From Phaseolus vulgaris (Eukaryota; Streptophyta; Magnoliopsida; Fabales; Fabaceae), in assembly GCF_000499845.2 (NCBI RefSeq), contig NC_023756.2:33479406-33543405 (forward strand): a stretch of DNA of 64,000 nucleotides, read 5' to 3'. Below, piece after piece: positions 45,012 through 57,284 of this stretch; the first letter of the stretch is position 1, and each line of letters opens with the position of its first letter. Position numbers and translations under genes: made by a program. Below the pieces are notes generated by a model. It was not told where the DNA came from. It did not search any database and saw only the letters and a program-made list of their open reading frames with translations.

Positions 45012-46320
45012 TTCAGCGTTTATAGTCATTGCGGTATGACCGGTCGTCGCCACGGGACGAACGATCGGTGCTTCGTGGTGGGGATCTTGAATTTCTTGTC
45101 TTCTTGATGAACTGCCGCAAATGGCCAGCCTGGATGAGCTCTTCGATTTTGTCCTTCAACGCTTGACATCCCTCGGTCGTGTGACCGAAATTACGGTGAT
45201 ACTGGCAATGTTTAGGAGTATCTGCATTCGGTGGTGTTTGATATCATTTTAGTGTCGGAATTAACTTCGTTTGTAGTGCTTCATCTAAGGCTCGCCCCCT
45301 GGGAACAGTTAAAGGGGTGTAACTATTGAACCTGGGAATTCGAGCTCCTCTGTTCCGGTTGGACCTCGGAGTGGTCCGGACGGTCCGTTCTGTCTCGATT
45401 TCTCTTTCTTTGCTCGGGGTTTGATCCTTGAGGACTCCGGTTCTGACGGCTTTGAACCGTTGGTGATAGTCAATGTGTTCCTCAATTTGCATGAATTTGG
45501 TTGCCCGAGTGCGAAGATCTTCCATGTCTTGAGGTGGCTTCTTGATGAGACTTTCAGTAAAACGACTCGGCCGGATGGCCGAAACCAAATGGTGCAATGC
45601 AACTTCCTGTTTGAGCCCTCGGATATTCATACATGCTTTGTTGAACCTATCTAAAAAAGTTCTAAGAGATTCACCTTTCTCTTGTTGTACCGCTAGGAGA
45701 GACATGGAGGACATGTGATGCGGTCGGCTGGTGGCATATTGAGTAGAAAACTTTACGGCTAAGACGTTAAAGTCATCTATGGAATTCGAAGGCAGCTCTG
45801 TAAACCAAGTAAGAGGTTCTTCTTGGAGCGACGTGGGGAATACTTTACACCACACATTGTTGTCTGTGGTATACATAGTCATTTGCGTTTTGTAAACATT
45901 TAAATGCTCGTCTGGGTCGGTTGAGCCGTCATAGAGTTTAATGGTGAGGCCTCTCCACTTGTCGGGAAGTGGTGTAGTGATAATTTTGTCTGTAAAAGGA
46001 TGACACCTTTTACTTAACTTTCTTTCAATAGTTTCAGTTCTGGAACTAGGATTGGGGTCAGTCGGTGTAGGTATGCGAGAAGCGGTTCGGCCGGCCGTAT
46101 GGGATTGGCCTTCTCGTTCGGGATTATCAACCTGTTGCTGGAGTCGTGCATTTTGCTCTCTTAATAAGGCAATTTCTTCCTCTTGACGGCGTCTATTCTC
46201 TTCGTGTTGGCGGCGGTTTTCAATCCCCTTCTGTCGCAATTCCTCCATCTGAGCTTGGAGGGTTTGAATCATAGTCATCTGTTCTGCCATAGCGTCGTTG
46301 TTGTTCCTCGTTGCAACCAT
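45012..46320 (-). pseudogene. Element E gag
   Basis: Capsid/nucleocapsid gene, ATG at 46320 (MVATRNNNDAMAEQ). Order: a coiled coil rich in Glu/Gln/Arg (residues about 10-70), a Pro/Thr linker, the Retrotrans_gag core (PLPDKWRGLTIKLYDGSTDP ... TSLQEEPLTWFTELP ... ATSRPHHMSSM), then KFMQIEEHIDY. TGA at 45244-45246 stops it after 358 codons. In the same frame the zinc-knuckle-like CQYHRNFGHTTEGC follows (about 45168-45207), then a basic Arg/Ser-rich stretch to TGA at 45012. The start lies just after the primer-binding site, which supports it. Confidence 0.88.
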
Positions 46321-46348
46321 TATGCCTCAAAAATTGAAATCTTGCCTC

Positions 46349-46368
46349 GGCCCCACGGTGGGCGCCAA
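46349..46368 (-). other. Element E primer-binding site
   Basis: On the minus strand TTGGCGCCCACCGTGGGGCC follows the 5' LTR after one base. TGGCGCC-type primer sites are usual in plant gypsy elements. I have not identified the matching tRNA. Confidence 0.8.
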
Positions 46369-46369
46369 T

Positions 46370-46839
46370 TGTACCTGAGTGGAGAGATGGGGCCCAGACA
46401 CGGTCGGTTGATGTAGTATAATTGTTGATGTGTCGATCTTCCTCTTCTTCGATCGGTCGTTCCTTCTTGGTGTCTCCTTCGGTCGGGCGGGGGAGGGTAC
46501 CTGCGAAGGCACTCCGACACTCAAGTAAGTGAGAGATTCTAAGTGTGGTTTAGTAAGTGGATGAAAAACGTACCTTTCTTTGGCCTGAGCACAGTATTTA
46601 TAGGATTGCCTAGTGGACTTTCTGTTCCTTGGGCTTAGGGTGGTTATGAGTAAATCTTGTCAGTTATGAGTAAATCTTGTCAGTTATGTACTGGGATACC
46701 CGGAGAACATATCTTCTTTAATCACGTTCTCCTTATTTTTCGAAGGTGTATCTTAACCGCTTTAGGTTATCGCGTAAATATCATTTATTATGAATTCAGT
46801 CGGTCGGCCACGTGTGTCCGTCCGGTGCCTACCGGTACA
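46370..46839 (-). repeat. Element E 5' LTR
   Basis: 470 bp, same ends as the 3' LTR. It is 20 bp longer because GAGTAAATCTTGTCAGTTAT is present twice in tandem (about 46647-46687). TATAAATA on the minus strand lies at 46595-46602. Confidence 0.93.
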
Positions 46840-46844
46840 TTAAC

Positions 46845-49103
46845 AAAAACGATACAGGTAGACTATACATATTAATAAAGAATTTTAAGACAGATTAGAT
46901 GGAAGTCTATTATACCTATTAATAAGAATTTTAAGAATTTAAGAATACTAAATTTTCAACTTGAAGAATAGGTCCAGATTAAGAATTAAAGTGGAAATAA
47001 ATTTATTTAAGTAAAATAAATAAATAATATTGTTTGGGAGAAAAAAATAATCTATGGTTGGATGTTTGAAGGAACTCAATGTACACATTTTATACAAGTA
47101 ATGAAAACTATAATGATATTCATAAACCCTAAAACACATCCTACACAATCTTCGTATATGATATTCGCGTTGCATTGATGGCATCTAAAAATAGTGTTCC
47201 TTCATTTATTGTTATGTATACTATAGTGTTCATCAAGCATAAATTATCAAACTCAATTCATTCATTCACCTCATGTCTTAATTTCTTTGTCTTATTATGT
47301 TATTGTTTATGGTTTGTTTTGGAGTGGATAAAAGCTTGAAAATGAAAAGAAATAAATGAAAAATTTATAATTTAATTTTATGAACATAATTGAATAATTT
47401 CTTTATTTTGTATATTAATATATTTAAAAAATAATTTTTAAAATAATTTGATATAAAAATAATTCTAAAAAACTAGAAGTAAACAAGTTTTACTAAATAA
47501 AAAAGATATATTTTGAAATAAAAATATATTAAATAAATTAATTTACAAAATTTAAATTTAAATTATTTTATTTTATTTTATTTATTATTTTAATTGCAAA
47601 TTTTATTATAATGAAAATGTAATTATTAATAATAATTAATTATATTAAAATATAATCGTTTATATATTTCATAATTAATGCTTCCACATAAATCTTCATT
47701 TCATTGTGTAGAAAATTTTAAATGAATAATGACTTTTATTTGAATCTTGATAGGTGACATCCAATTTTTCTCTACACCCTAGCAATCAATAATATTATTA
47801 TTTTTATTTGAATCTTAATATTTCTAAAAAAAAATCATTAAATAAAAATTAATTTTTAGAAAAATAGTTAATTATTATATTGACTAAATTAGATACTATT
47901 TTAAAAATTAAACAAATTATTGATATTTAAAACAGTTTTTATAAAATTTATAAGTTAATTTTTAAATTAGTATTTAATTAGTTACATAATAATTACTTAT
48001 TTTAAATTTTAAAGTTGATAGCTAAAACTTTATTATCTAATTAAATATTAATTTATAAATTTATTTATAAATTTTATTATTAATAAAAATTATTTTAAAT
48101 ATCAATAATTTTCTTTATTTTTGGGTAGTTGCATATAACTCTGAATTGACACCGAGCCTAAAAAATTGGCTATTATTATTTTTTTCAATTCTTTTTGTCT
48201 TCTCAAATATTGAAACTACCTATTTATAATTATAAGATTGAAACTACTTGTTTAGAAATTTAAAATCTAAAAATATCTTCATTTAGCAAAAGAATAACAA
48301 CTCAAATTATTTATTCTCTTATGTGGCAACTTAATAATTTGACATGTATAACATCTTCATGAACTTTTTTTCCTTTGAAAACACAGTTTTTTTTTCTTTT
48401 CCTAATCTCCGTACTATCGTGCATCACAAAATATTCCACAATTGTTTCATGAATAATCCATCCTAACGAAAAATGTGTTTATGGCCATTTTGATAGTATT
48501 TGTGCTGAGATTCACTCACCCATAACCTTGTTTCCAAACCAATTCTACTTTACTATATGAGAAAAAAATATGGGGTATATTTCAATTCTACCATAAAAAA
48601 TCTTAAATCATTATTTATTTTGACCATGCTCCTCTTTCTTTGTAGATATTCTGTTGACAATCTCTTATTAAATGGTTTCCAATTGACAAAAGTTGCTTTT
48701 GAAGGGATTCTCTTCTACCACATAACTCTAAAAAATTTCATATTGATAGGCTAGTTGCCTCCTTTTATTTTATGAATGATTTTATATGCATATTTGAATG
48801 ACTATATATCATTATGTTTCTCCTTCCAAACTTATTTAGCTTGATAGACCTCTCCATCTTATCCCTTTCTAATTTTTCCATCAGATTTAATAATAATTCT
48901 TTTTGCATTCAAACAATAATTCCATTGAAAAACTCATTCTTATGTATCTCCATTCCAAGTTCTCATCTTACCCCTCTTTTCTTCTTTATGTTCAAATACA
49001 ATATATAACATATTATATCTTCATTCAATATTTTGTTGTTGTCCAAAGCCAAATCAATCCAAATCTTCACTTTGTTTCCATCCTCTAGCTTCCTAGACAT
49101 ATC
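46845..49103. other. AT-rich intergenic region
   Basis: Very AT-rich (especially 47350-48120), with no coding frame, RNA gene or element end recognised. Confidence 0.5.
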
Positions 49104-49232
49104 TGTTGGAAATTTCACATTGACTAGAGATTAGAGCCTTTCATTGTATATAAGTGGGTGCAAACCTCAACCCTATGAGCCGATTTTATGGGGTTGAGTT
49201 AGGCTTAAAGTCCACTTCGTAATATGGTATCA
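49104..49232 (+). repeat. TRIM-like short LTR with primer site
   Basis: Starts TGTTGGAAATTTCACATTGA and includes TATAAGTGGGTGCAAACCTC and GGGTTGAGTTAGGCTTAAAG. It ends CCACTTCGTAATA, followed by TGGTATCA, the start of an initiator-Met primer site. I know this arrangement (LTR of about 120 bp, AAGTGGGTGCAAACCTC core) as a dispersed TRIM or copia-LTR repeat in legumes. No second LTR is seen nearby. Confidence 0.6.
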
Positions 49233-49343
49233 TATTTGATTATCATTTTCACACACATTTTACATCTTCTTCCACCAAACTAAGTTATTTTTATATACAT
49301 CCCTTTATTGTCATATTTCTTCAATTCTTACACTTCAAACCTA

Positions 49344-50531
49344 CACTAGTGCAGAAAAGGCATATAACACCAGTTCTAGGAGTCATATAACACCGGTTCC
49401 ATCACCGATAGAGATCTTAGCGATGTAAAATGTCAATTACATATAACACTGATTGTAAAAACTGGTGTAATATATCCCAAAATCTGAATAAATTATTCAA
49501 AAATATGTTATCCAAAAGGCACATATAACACCGATTGTGGCTCCCAACCGGTGTTATATGTGCTCCCGAGTCACATATTAAATCCCAAACCCAATACCAA
49601 AGCATTCAACGTTGCCGAGGGTTGATGACCCCCAGATCCAATACAAAGACGTTCAACATATAACAATTACCCAATTTAAAGCATAATACATTATATTCCA
49701 AATACAATATACCAAAACTAATTATCTATATAAATAATTATAAACCAAATAATAATTAAAATTAAAATTAAAATATTTAAAAATAAAAAACTAACTTGGA
49801 GCATGAACGTGAAGGGAGCTTTGACGGCAATGTGACGGCGATAGAGGCGGAGATAGTGGCGACAAGAGCGACGACAAGAGTAGAAACAAAATAGCAAAGT
49901 GTGAATGGAAGAATCTCGTTCAATGTGAATGCTCTCATGATGAAGAAAACGAAATAAGAGAGAAGTGGCACGGGAGCGGTGGAGGCAGCGACGGTGGTAG
50001 CAATGTTGGTAGAAGAAAAATGAACCCTAGAGTAAGAAAACTTATAATAGGGTGAATGAAGAGTGAGGGCACGAGACAAGAAAATATGGTAAAAACATAA
50101 CTTAAACCTTTTTTTACTTCGAAATAACATATAAAACTTTTTTTAATCTGGAAATTACATATAACACCGATTCCTCTATCCAACCAGTGTTATATGTAGT
50201 GCCAAGAGTTAAATTTTTCAAATTTTTTTAAAAACTTTTGGAATGGCATATAACTAGTGTTATAAGTCATTTTTAAAAACTTTTATTTTTTTTTTAATCT
50301 AGGAGTAACATATAACACCAATTCCTCTATCCAATCGGTGTTATATGTAATCCCAAATATAAAAAATTTTAAAACTTTTTTTTTTGCTCTGAGTAAGACA
50401 TATTACATTGAATAGCCCAACCGGTGTAATATGTGTCAAATATTTATAAAATGTCACCGTATTTTTGTTTACATCGGTTCTCATTTAACCGACCTATTAT
50501 GTCGTTGTAAACAATGTTATTTGCACTAGTG
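49344..50531. mobile_element. Non-autonomous CACTA (En/Spm) transposon
   Basis: Terminal inverted repeats CACTAGTGCA (49344) and TGCACTAGTG (ending 50531) bound 1188 bp. The 3-bp flanks are CTA and ATA, an imperfect target duplication. Both ends carry subterminal copies of ACATATAACACCG and its inverse CGGTGTTATATGT. Several form hairpins, e.g. 49523-49562 and 50156-50198. The centre (49795-50020) is richer in GC with GGCGACGGCG-like sequence. No transposase is encoded, so it would need a helper. Confidence 0.85.
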
Positions 50532-50659
50532 ATATGATCTTATTCAACAAAGAATTCCTTTGAGTGTACCTTCATTTATCCAATAAATCCTCATTGAATG
50601 TACTTATTTCTTTAACCATCTAATCCTCCATGTTTATTTAGACAACATACTTTATCCCA

Positions 50660-52842
50660 CCTCACCTAATAAATTCTCCTTTTTTTTTATTCACTCTCAA
50701 CGATACAAAACTATTTTGCAAGTATGTTAAATTTCTCACTACCTCTTTCAGTATTTTAAAGAATGACGCATAGAAAAGAGTAAGAGATGTCAGCATTGAG
50801 TTTACTACACATGAAATCATTTTATGTTCCCACGATGCTAGTTTTGTATTGAAAGTATGGATCACTAGTTTCCAAATTTCCAATCTTCTAAGATTAACCC
50901 TAATATGTATCCCTAAATAATTCAAAGGAAAATGGGATAGAAAAGTTCAACATATCAACAAAAGTTTTTGTTGTTCTTTCCTCCAACCCAAAATCTCTCA
51001 ACCTACTTTTAAAGTGATTCATCTTATGTTCAATATCAGCTTAAAGTTTCTCATAATACCTTTATGTTGTCTCTTATATCTTTCCTAAAATATTGTTTCA
51101 TCAACAAATTGAAGAATATTAACTTTCACCATCTTTTCCACCTTATACCCTGAAAATAATTTATTTGTATTTTCCTTTCATAAGCTCATTTAATCTTTCA
51201 CCTACAATTGTAAATATGAAAGACAATAGTGAATCTCTTTGTATCAATCATTTTGTCATTTTAAAGTTTTTTTTCATAAGAATGGAAACAAAATTACATT
51301 AAAGGCCCTTCTTATTCAATGTATCCATTTTTTTTTATAGAACCTAACATTTTCTAAGCATATAGAAAGGAAACTCCCAATTCAAAGAATCATAAGATTT
51401 TTCATGGTAAGATTTGAATACCAAATAACCTTTCTTCAATATCATACCCTCATCCACTAGCAAATTTTTCGCTAAGATACTTTGTAACAAATTTATCAAC
51501 CTTAGCCACTAATGTGACGAAAGAAAGAGTACCTCCTCTTTAAAAAAAATCATTATTAAAATCTTTATCCAAAATCTCATAAAATATCCTTCTATAATCT
51601 GAAAGTTGTAGTTATCTAGGTTAGGATTTTTACTTTATCCACATTCTCAAACTACCTCCTTACTTTCATTGTATGTTCTAAGAATCTTTGTTAAATTTAT
51701 CCTTGAAATATTTTAAAACTTCTTTATTTTACCTTTAAAGGTTCTTGTTCAAACCTTCCTTGTACATATATTCCTCTCAACATATTCTTATTTTATTTTC
51801 CAATTTAGAGTTGAATGAAAGAATTTGGTATTATTGTTCCTTTCTTTAAGCCTTCTAATTCTAGCATTTTACCTCCAAATAGACTATTGTATTTTGTGAC
51901 ATCCCATAACTACTTGTTTAGATTCCTTTTAGTTCATACTTCCTCATTCAAACTTTGTATCCCCTTTTATTTTTGTCTAACCCTTTCAATTTAAAACACA
52001 TACATCGTTGTCCCCAGTTCCTTCCCATCCTTTGTTCATAATTTTTTAAAAAATTTTCTCTAACAAACAATATAATATCCTAAAAAGTTTAAGTCCCAAA
52101 CCTCATTATTCATCCTCCATTAGAAAATTCATCAATTCTATATATACAAACATCTTATCAATTTTAGTTTTCACTTTCCCATTGGTTTTATACTAAGTTA
52201 AAGTTCTCCCCCATCATATCTTCCATTCTCATATAACTAATAAATTCATTAAATTCATCATAGGTGTTCTCCATAATCCTTTGTATTACTTCTTTTCTCT
52301 CTCTCCCATGGTTAAAGTTCCCAATAACACATGATAAACTAAAAGTGCTACACTCATTTTTTTCCTTCAGCTCCTGTCACATCCTCACATTTTCTTCATA
52401 TTGGCAAAATGAAGATATACAATAACAACATTTTTTTCCTTTGTTCTTCCAAGTCCCTTCAAAACCTAAATATCCACCTCCAAAAAAGTTCCAATGATAA
52501 CTCACATACCTCATTACCCATGTGTAAAGTAGCCCTCTACAAAGTTCACTTTTGAATGCTTTGCCGTCCACAAGATCAGCCTATAATTATTGACAAAAAC
52601 TTACCTCTTTATTTTTCTTTTTCATTTCTTGAAGACAAAGAAGTAGATCTTCTTATTTTGAAAAATTTATTCACTTGATTTCCCCTTGATACCACCCAAG
52701 ACTCCTCACGTTTTAAGATAACACTTTCATCCTCACTACGTGTAACACCTGATTTTCTACCCATGTTCCACAAATGATAAGCCTTAAGCACCTCATTTTC
52801 AACCAAAAGATTGTTGGGGAATAAAATATATAAGCTTAACAA
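50660..52842 (-). pseudogene. Decayed L1-type LINE (endonuclease and RT remnants)
   Basis: The minus-strand reading keeps short LINE blocks in order but in changing frames. Endonuclease: GYLGFEGTWKNKGK and CQYEENVRM (52377-52500), then a GNFNHGREKE-like DFN block. RT: SYDSLNWEFPFYMLR (about 51365-51420), a RQGDPLSP-equivalent LIQRDSLLSFIFTIVGERLN (about 51190-51250) and ILQFVDETIF in place of FADD (about 51095-51125). C-terminal: MNYLGIHIRVNLRRLEIWK and SMLTSLTLFYASFFK (50662-50925). Many stops and indels make it long dead. The 5' limit is uncertain; 52609-52842 may belong to it. Confidence 0.75.
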
Positions 52843-53859
52843 ATTATGGATATACTTTTTTCAAGTTATATTGTATAGAATTAAAAAAAAAATCTTACTG
52901 TTTATCTCACAGGTCCTGAAAATTCAGATGAACAAGGAAGCAAATGCTTAATGACGTGTCTGTACAGGGGTTTTATTACCTTCAAGCATTTAAATTTAGT
53001 GAATTTGATTTTTCTTTTCATTCCAAATTATTCAAATTTTAAAGTATTTTATTTTAATGGATCATTTCAATCATCACAAAATATAAAAATATTAATATTA
53101 AATAATACTTAATAATTTAAAATATTAGTTAATAGTAATTTTCAGTTAATGTTAATTAAAGTTATTTTTAAGTTTGCAAGATTTTTTTAGATAAGATTGA
53201 CAAGGTTTTTTTATCAAATAACGTTCGCGGTTAAGATTATTTTTCAAATGTTAATTATAATTATTTCAATTAATATTTATAAAAAAATTATGATATTGTT
53301 GGTTAAGAATATTTTATGACTTTTCAATCAATGTCACTAAAAAATATTTCGATTCATATTGATCAAATCAATTATAATTATGTTTGGTAAAAAATTTCTC
53401 ATATTGATATTTTAAAAGAAAACATGTCCAACTTCGAAAAAAAAAAATTGGTGATGTTGATGGATAAATAATCATAATAGATCAACAAAAATATAATCAT
53501 AAACGATGTAAATGCAAAATTTCTAACTAACATTTATGGAAAAATAACTTTGTTGACATGACTGAAAAATATTGATTAATGTTGATCAATAAATAATTTT
53601 CTCTTAATAACAATCCTAATAGTGTCAACCAAAAAATAATACGTATTAAAGTTGACTTCTACATTGTTTGAAAAACAGTTTCATTATTGTCAATAAAAAA
53701 ACTTACCTAACATTAGCCAAAAAATAATCATGTTAAAAAATTGATTTGTGTGCGTGGCTAATTTTACTCTTGATAATCTATTTGAACTCTTATGTATTGA
53801 GGTGATATTTAATTATTTAATATTTTGTTCTTGATTGATTATTAATATTGTTGTTTTAC
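52843..53859. other. AT-rich region, nothing assigned
   Basis: A/T-dense with loosely recurring AATAATTATGTT/GTTGATCAATAAATAAT-like words (53150-53740). These are too diverged to define a unit. No coding frame. Confidence 0.4.
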
Positions 53860-54610
53860 TTCTAAATCGTTCTGACAGTTTGATAATCTTAAATCTGACC
53901 GAAAGGTATTTTTAGGGTTCTGACCTAAACAAAATTTGAGTGCTAGAAATAGACTTCAATTGTTAATTGCCATTAACGTTTAAGTGTGATTCTAAGTTTT
54001 TTTTATAAGTATGCGAGAAATTGATATTTAGAAAACATTCTTAAGAATTTTATATGCGAGAAATCGATATAAATGAATTTTCTACGAGCATCAATTTCAA
54101 TCAAAGAACTTAATATTGACATGCTAATCAAAATAAATAAGAGTGAGACAGATGAAACATAATTCCCATTTTGAGTGCTAGAAATAGACTTCAATTGTTA
54201 ATTGCCATTAACGTTTAAGTGTGATTCTAAGTTTTTTTTATAAGTATGCGAGAAATTGATATTTAGAAAACATTCTTAAGAATTTTATATGCGAGAAATC
54301 GATATAAATGAATTTTCTACGAGCATCAATTTCAATCAAAGAACTTAATATTGGCATGCTAATCAAAATACATAAGAGTGAGACAGATGAAACATTTCAA
54401 TTGAAGCAATTAGTCTTTGATTTGTTTTCTTGTTAATTTTTGTCATTATAAAAATCTTCAAACCAACTTTTTATTGTTCAATTTTATATTTAGCGCAATA
54501 TTGTACTTGAATAGTTAATTGTTCCTTATGGGATCGATATTCATCCTTAAGGACAAATTATTACTTCTGACAAAGCGGTGCACTTGCCGTAAAAAGTCAT
54601 CAACCACTAA
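53860..54610 (+). repeat. Athila-like LTR/leader remnant with tandem duplication
   Basis: CTGACCGAAAGGTATTTTTA (about 53896) and GGGATCGATATTCATCCTTA followed by GGTGCACTTGCCGTAAAAAG (54532-54598) are blocks I know from the LTR end and adjoining part of Athila-type gypsy elements. Between them lies a 235-bp tandem duplication. No gag or pol remains next to it. Confidence 0.45.
53935..54395 (+). repeat. 235-bp tandem duplication
   Basis: Copies 53935-54160 and 54170-54395 (226 bp each, with a 9-bp linker between) differ at only about two positions (GACATG/GGCATG and AAATAAAT/AAATACAT). The near identity means a recent event within otherwise old sequence. Confidence 0.93.
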
Positions 54611-56394
54611 GCACACAAACTCTTGAACAAATCCGTCAATAATGGTCCAAATATTTTTTACAAATTGGGAATCAAAACATATCATGATTTGTAACTTTCT
54701 ACATATATGTACACTTTCATTAGTTTTAATTATACTATTTTGATTACTTTCAATTGCATGTTTTTGTTGAAGATAGCTGGAGTCTCAACTCAACTTGACA
54801 AAAGAGTGTGTTTGATGAAAAAAATCTTTTTGAAGAATGGTGTATTGTATTCATGGTTCCTATTAGGTTAGAGGTTGTTTAAATATGTCTTTTGCAAAAC
54901 ATTATATATGTTATTTTATAAAACAATATATTCTTTTTGTACTGGTGCAAATCTGATAAACCTTTTTCAAAATTATGTTTTGGGACCAAAATCAGATTGG
55001 CTCATTGTTACAATTATAAACTGATCTGGAAGTGGTTATATAACTACCAGCAATATTTTCAAAAAAACAATTTGTTCATTTAGACTTCAATATGTTATTT
55101 TGATAACAACTTTTAAGTGTTTTTGAAATTCTGATTTAAAACGGAAAGCTATAAAGGGATAGGTTTATTCCATATTAAACATTTGTTGAGACTGTTTAAA
55201 GAGCTTTCAAGTGTTTGTTTGAAATTTTTATAGTTTTTGAAAGGCTTTCTCAAAAACTTCAATGTGTGCTTGAGTTAGTGCTTCTTGGTTAAGGAATTAA
55301 GGTTCTGTCACAGTGGTGCTGCAAAGGGAGCTAGTGTTTCGTTGGATGGAATCTTATTGACTGGTGTTTAAAAATATGTGGCATTATCACGTCCACAAAA
55401 TTTTGTTAAGAAATCCTATCTCGCGGACTCAACATGTAATAAAATTTCAAACATTATATATAATTTTAAAATCTTTCTATGTTTTATTTTTTATTTTATT
55501 GGTATATTTAATAATTTCTCTTATGATTCTTATAATTAAGAAATGTTGTTTTCTTAATTATTTTTTATCTTTTTATTTATGTTTCAATTTATTTTGTGAT
55601 ATTTTATTTAGTCTCTAGAAAATTTGGTGTATTATTAACTCTGTTTACTTATTGTTTAAGGAACAAATAATCCTTAAGTAAAAACACAGTATTTTAAATT
55701 TAAATTATTTGGTTTTAACTATAAAACGACTGTCGAATGTTATTAATATTGAAATTGTCAAGTTTTTATATTGATATGTTAAATTATTTTTTATTAAATA
55801 TGAAAAATATTATTGGCAGAAATTTTTTGGTGATAAAATTAAAATTTATATAGTTGGAATTTGAAATACACATAGGATTTATGTAAATTTTTGGAATTGA
55901 AATTATTAGTAATTTGATTAATGTATAAGAGAAAAAAAATATTTTTTTGTTATTTTAATTTTGTTTTAGTATTATTTGAATGTTATAATTCAATATTAGA
56001 TGACAAATAAATAAGATTGAAAGAGTGTGAATCTGATAACTTAACTGTGACTTGCGATTTATTTTGTTCATATTAAATTATGTGTTTCACTTAGTATGAG
56101 GGTTTTCAACATTCAACAAATTATTTGAAATTAATAGTTATTTTATCTAAGCTTGTTGAGTGTTTTGATTCATTGAAATTTTTGGAAATGTTAAATCTAT
56201 ATTCTTTATGTTGTTTGTTTGATATTGTGAATTTTGTTGTTTTTGTTGGTTCTTCATACCTCGTCCAATATATGACAATTCTCTTATCGAATCTCATCCC
56301 AGAACAATGAATTATTTTGTTATTTAGATTTATCAATTGAATTATATTGTATTTAATGAATTTACTTTATTTAATACGTTATAATTGATATATC

Positions 56395-56426
<32 letters not shown>

Positions 56427-57279
56427 GTATCCAATTGAAGTGTTTATGTATAAATGAAATTGATATATGGGTTGAATGAGATTTAATGAATGGATTGAAA
56501 GTGAAGTTCATGTATTTTTGTGTTTAACTAATCAATTTGTATGTGTGTAATTATTTGACAATATAATGTGTCGAAGATCGCACATCGACTAGAGATATAA
56601 TATATAAGTGATGTGCAATTCTCATCTTTCTAAAATGATTTTATGAAATTAAGTTAGATTATTCTACTTTATGATAGTATTAGAGTTTATCTTAGTAAAA
56701 TTTGTTGGGCATATTCTACTACTCGTCATTAGTTCTCCTCTATTTGAGTGTGTTGAAGATGATTGAGTTAGACTTAAAATTCACTTTCTAAGGTCACAAG
56801 TGAGGTTTGTAAGGACTATCTTCTCATCCATTATTAAAACTCCTCTATTGTCATGCTTGATATCGTGATCTGATATATTAAAAATTTCACATTAACAAAA
56901 TGTGTAGTTGAATTAATTTATATAAACGGATACAAACATGGGTGCACTTTTCAAGATTGTATTAAAACTAATTATAAGAACATATCTTAATGAGATTTTT
57001 TAGATTTATTGTATTATTCATTATTGAATCTCTTCTTAATAGATTGGTTTTGTGATATTGAAATAATATTAAGTTATGAGTATATAACATCTTAGTTAAT
57101 TTTATTATATAAGTATATATATATATTTATTTATTGAAATATTTTGGTTATATAAGTATCTATTAGATAAATGGAATTTAATTATTTATTTATATGTTAT
57201 TATCATTTACTATGGTAAATACTAATTAATCTAAAGTTACATCATACATGAAAAGTATATAGAACAATTAATGTTAAAA
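54611..57279. other. AT-rich intergenic region
   Basis: No gene supported. It includes a (TA)n tract at about 56395-56422 and a diverged TRIM-like LTR piece at 56568-56690. The remainder is AT-rich without recognisable features. Confidence 0.5.
56568..56690 (+). repeat. Diverged TRIM-like LTR fragment
   Basis: GTCGAAGATCGCACATCGAC, TAGAGATATAATATATAAGT and ATGAAATTAAGTTAGATTAT follow the order of the repeat at 49104-49232, heavily mutated. GATAGTATTAGAGTTT after it may be a decayed primer site. Confidence 0.45.
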
Positions 57280-57284
57280 GAAAT

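Larger units (their letters stand above)
37704..46844 (-). mobile_element. Element E: complete Tat-lineage gypsy element
   Basis: The element proper is 37709-46839, bounded by LTRs ending TGTACC...GGTACA and by the direct duplication TTAAC (37704-37708 and 46840-46844). On the minus strand the order is 5' LTR, primer site, gag, protease, RT, RNase H, a second RNase H, integrase, tandem repeats, an antisense gene, polypurine tract and 3' LTR. The second RNase H and the antisense gene near the 3' end are features I know from the Tat lineage (Grande, RIRE2, Retand). The CpG content is far above that of the AT-rich host DNA. The LTRs differ by about nine substitutions, all transitions, plus one 20-bp duplication. 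Every coding domain carries at least one stop, so the element is not autonomous now. Confidence 0.93.

Noticed and set aside
53150..53740. Satellite-like tandem array
   Set aside because: Recurring AT-rich words are present, but no constant period or unit could be defined by eye.
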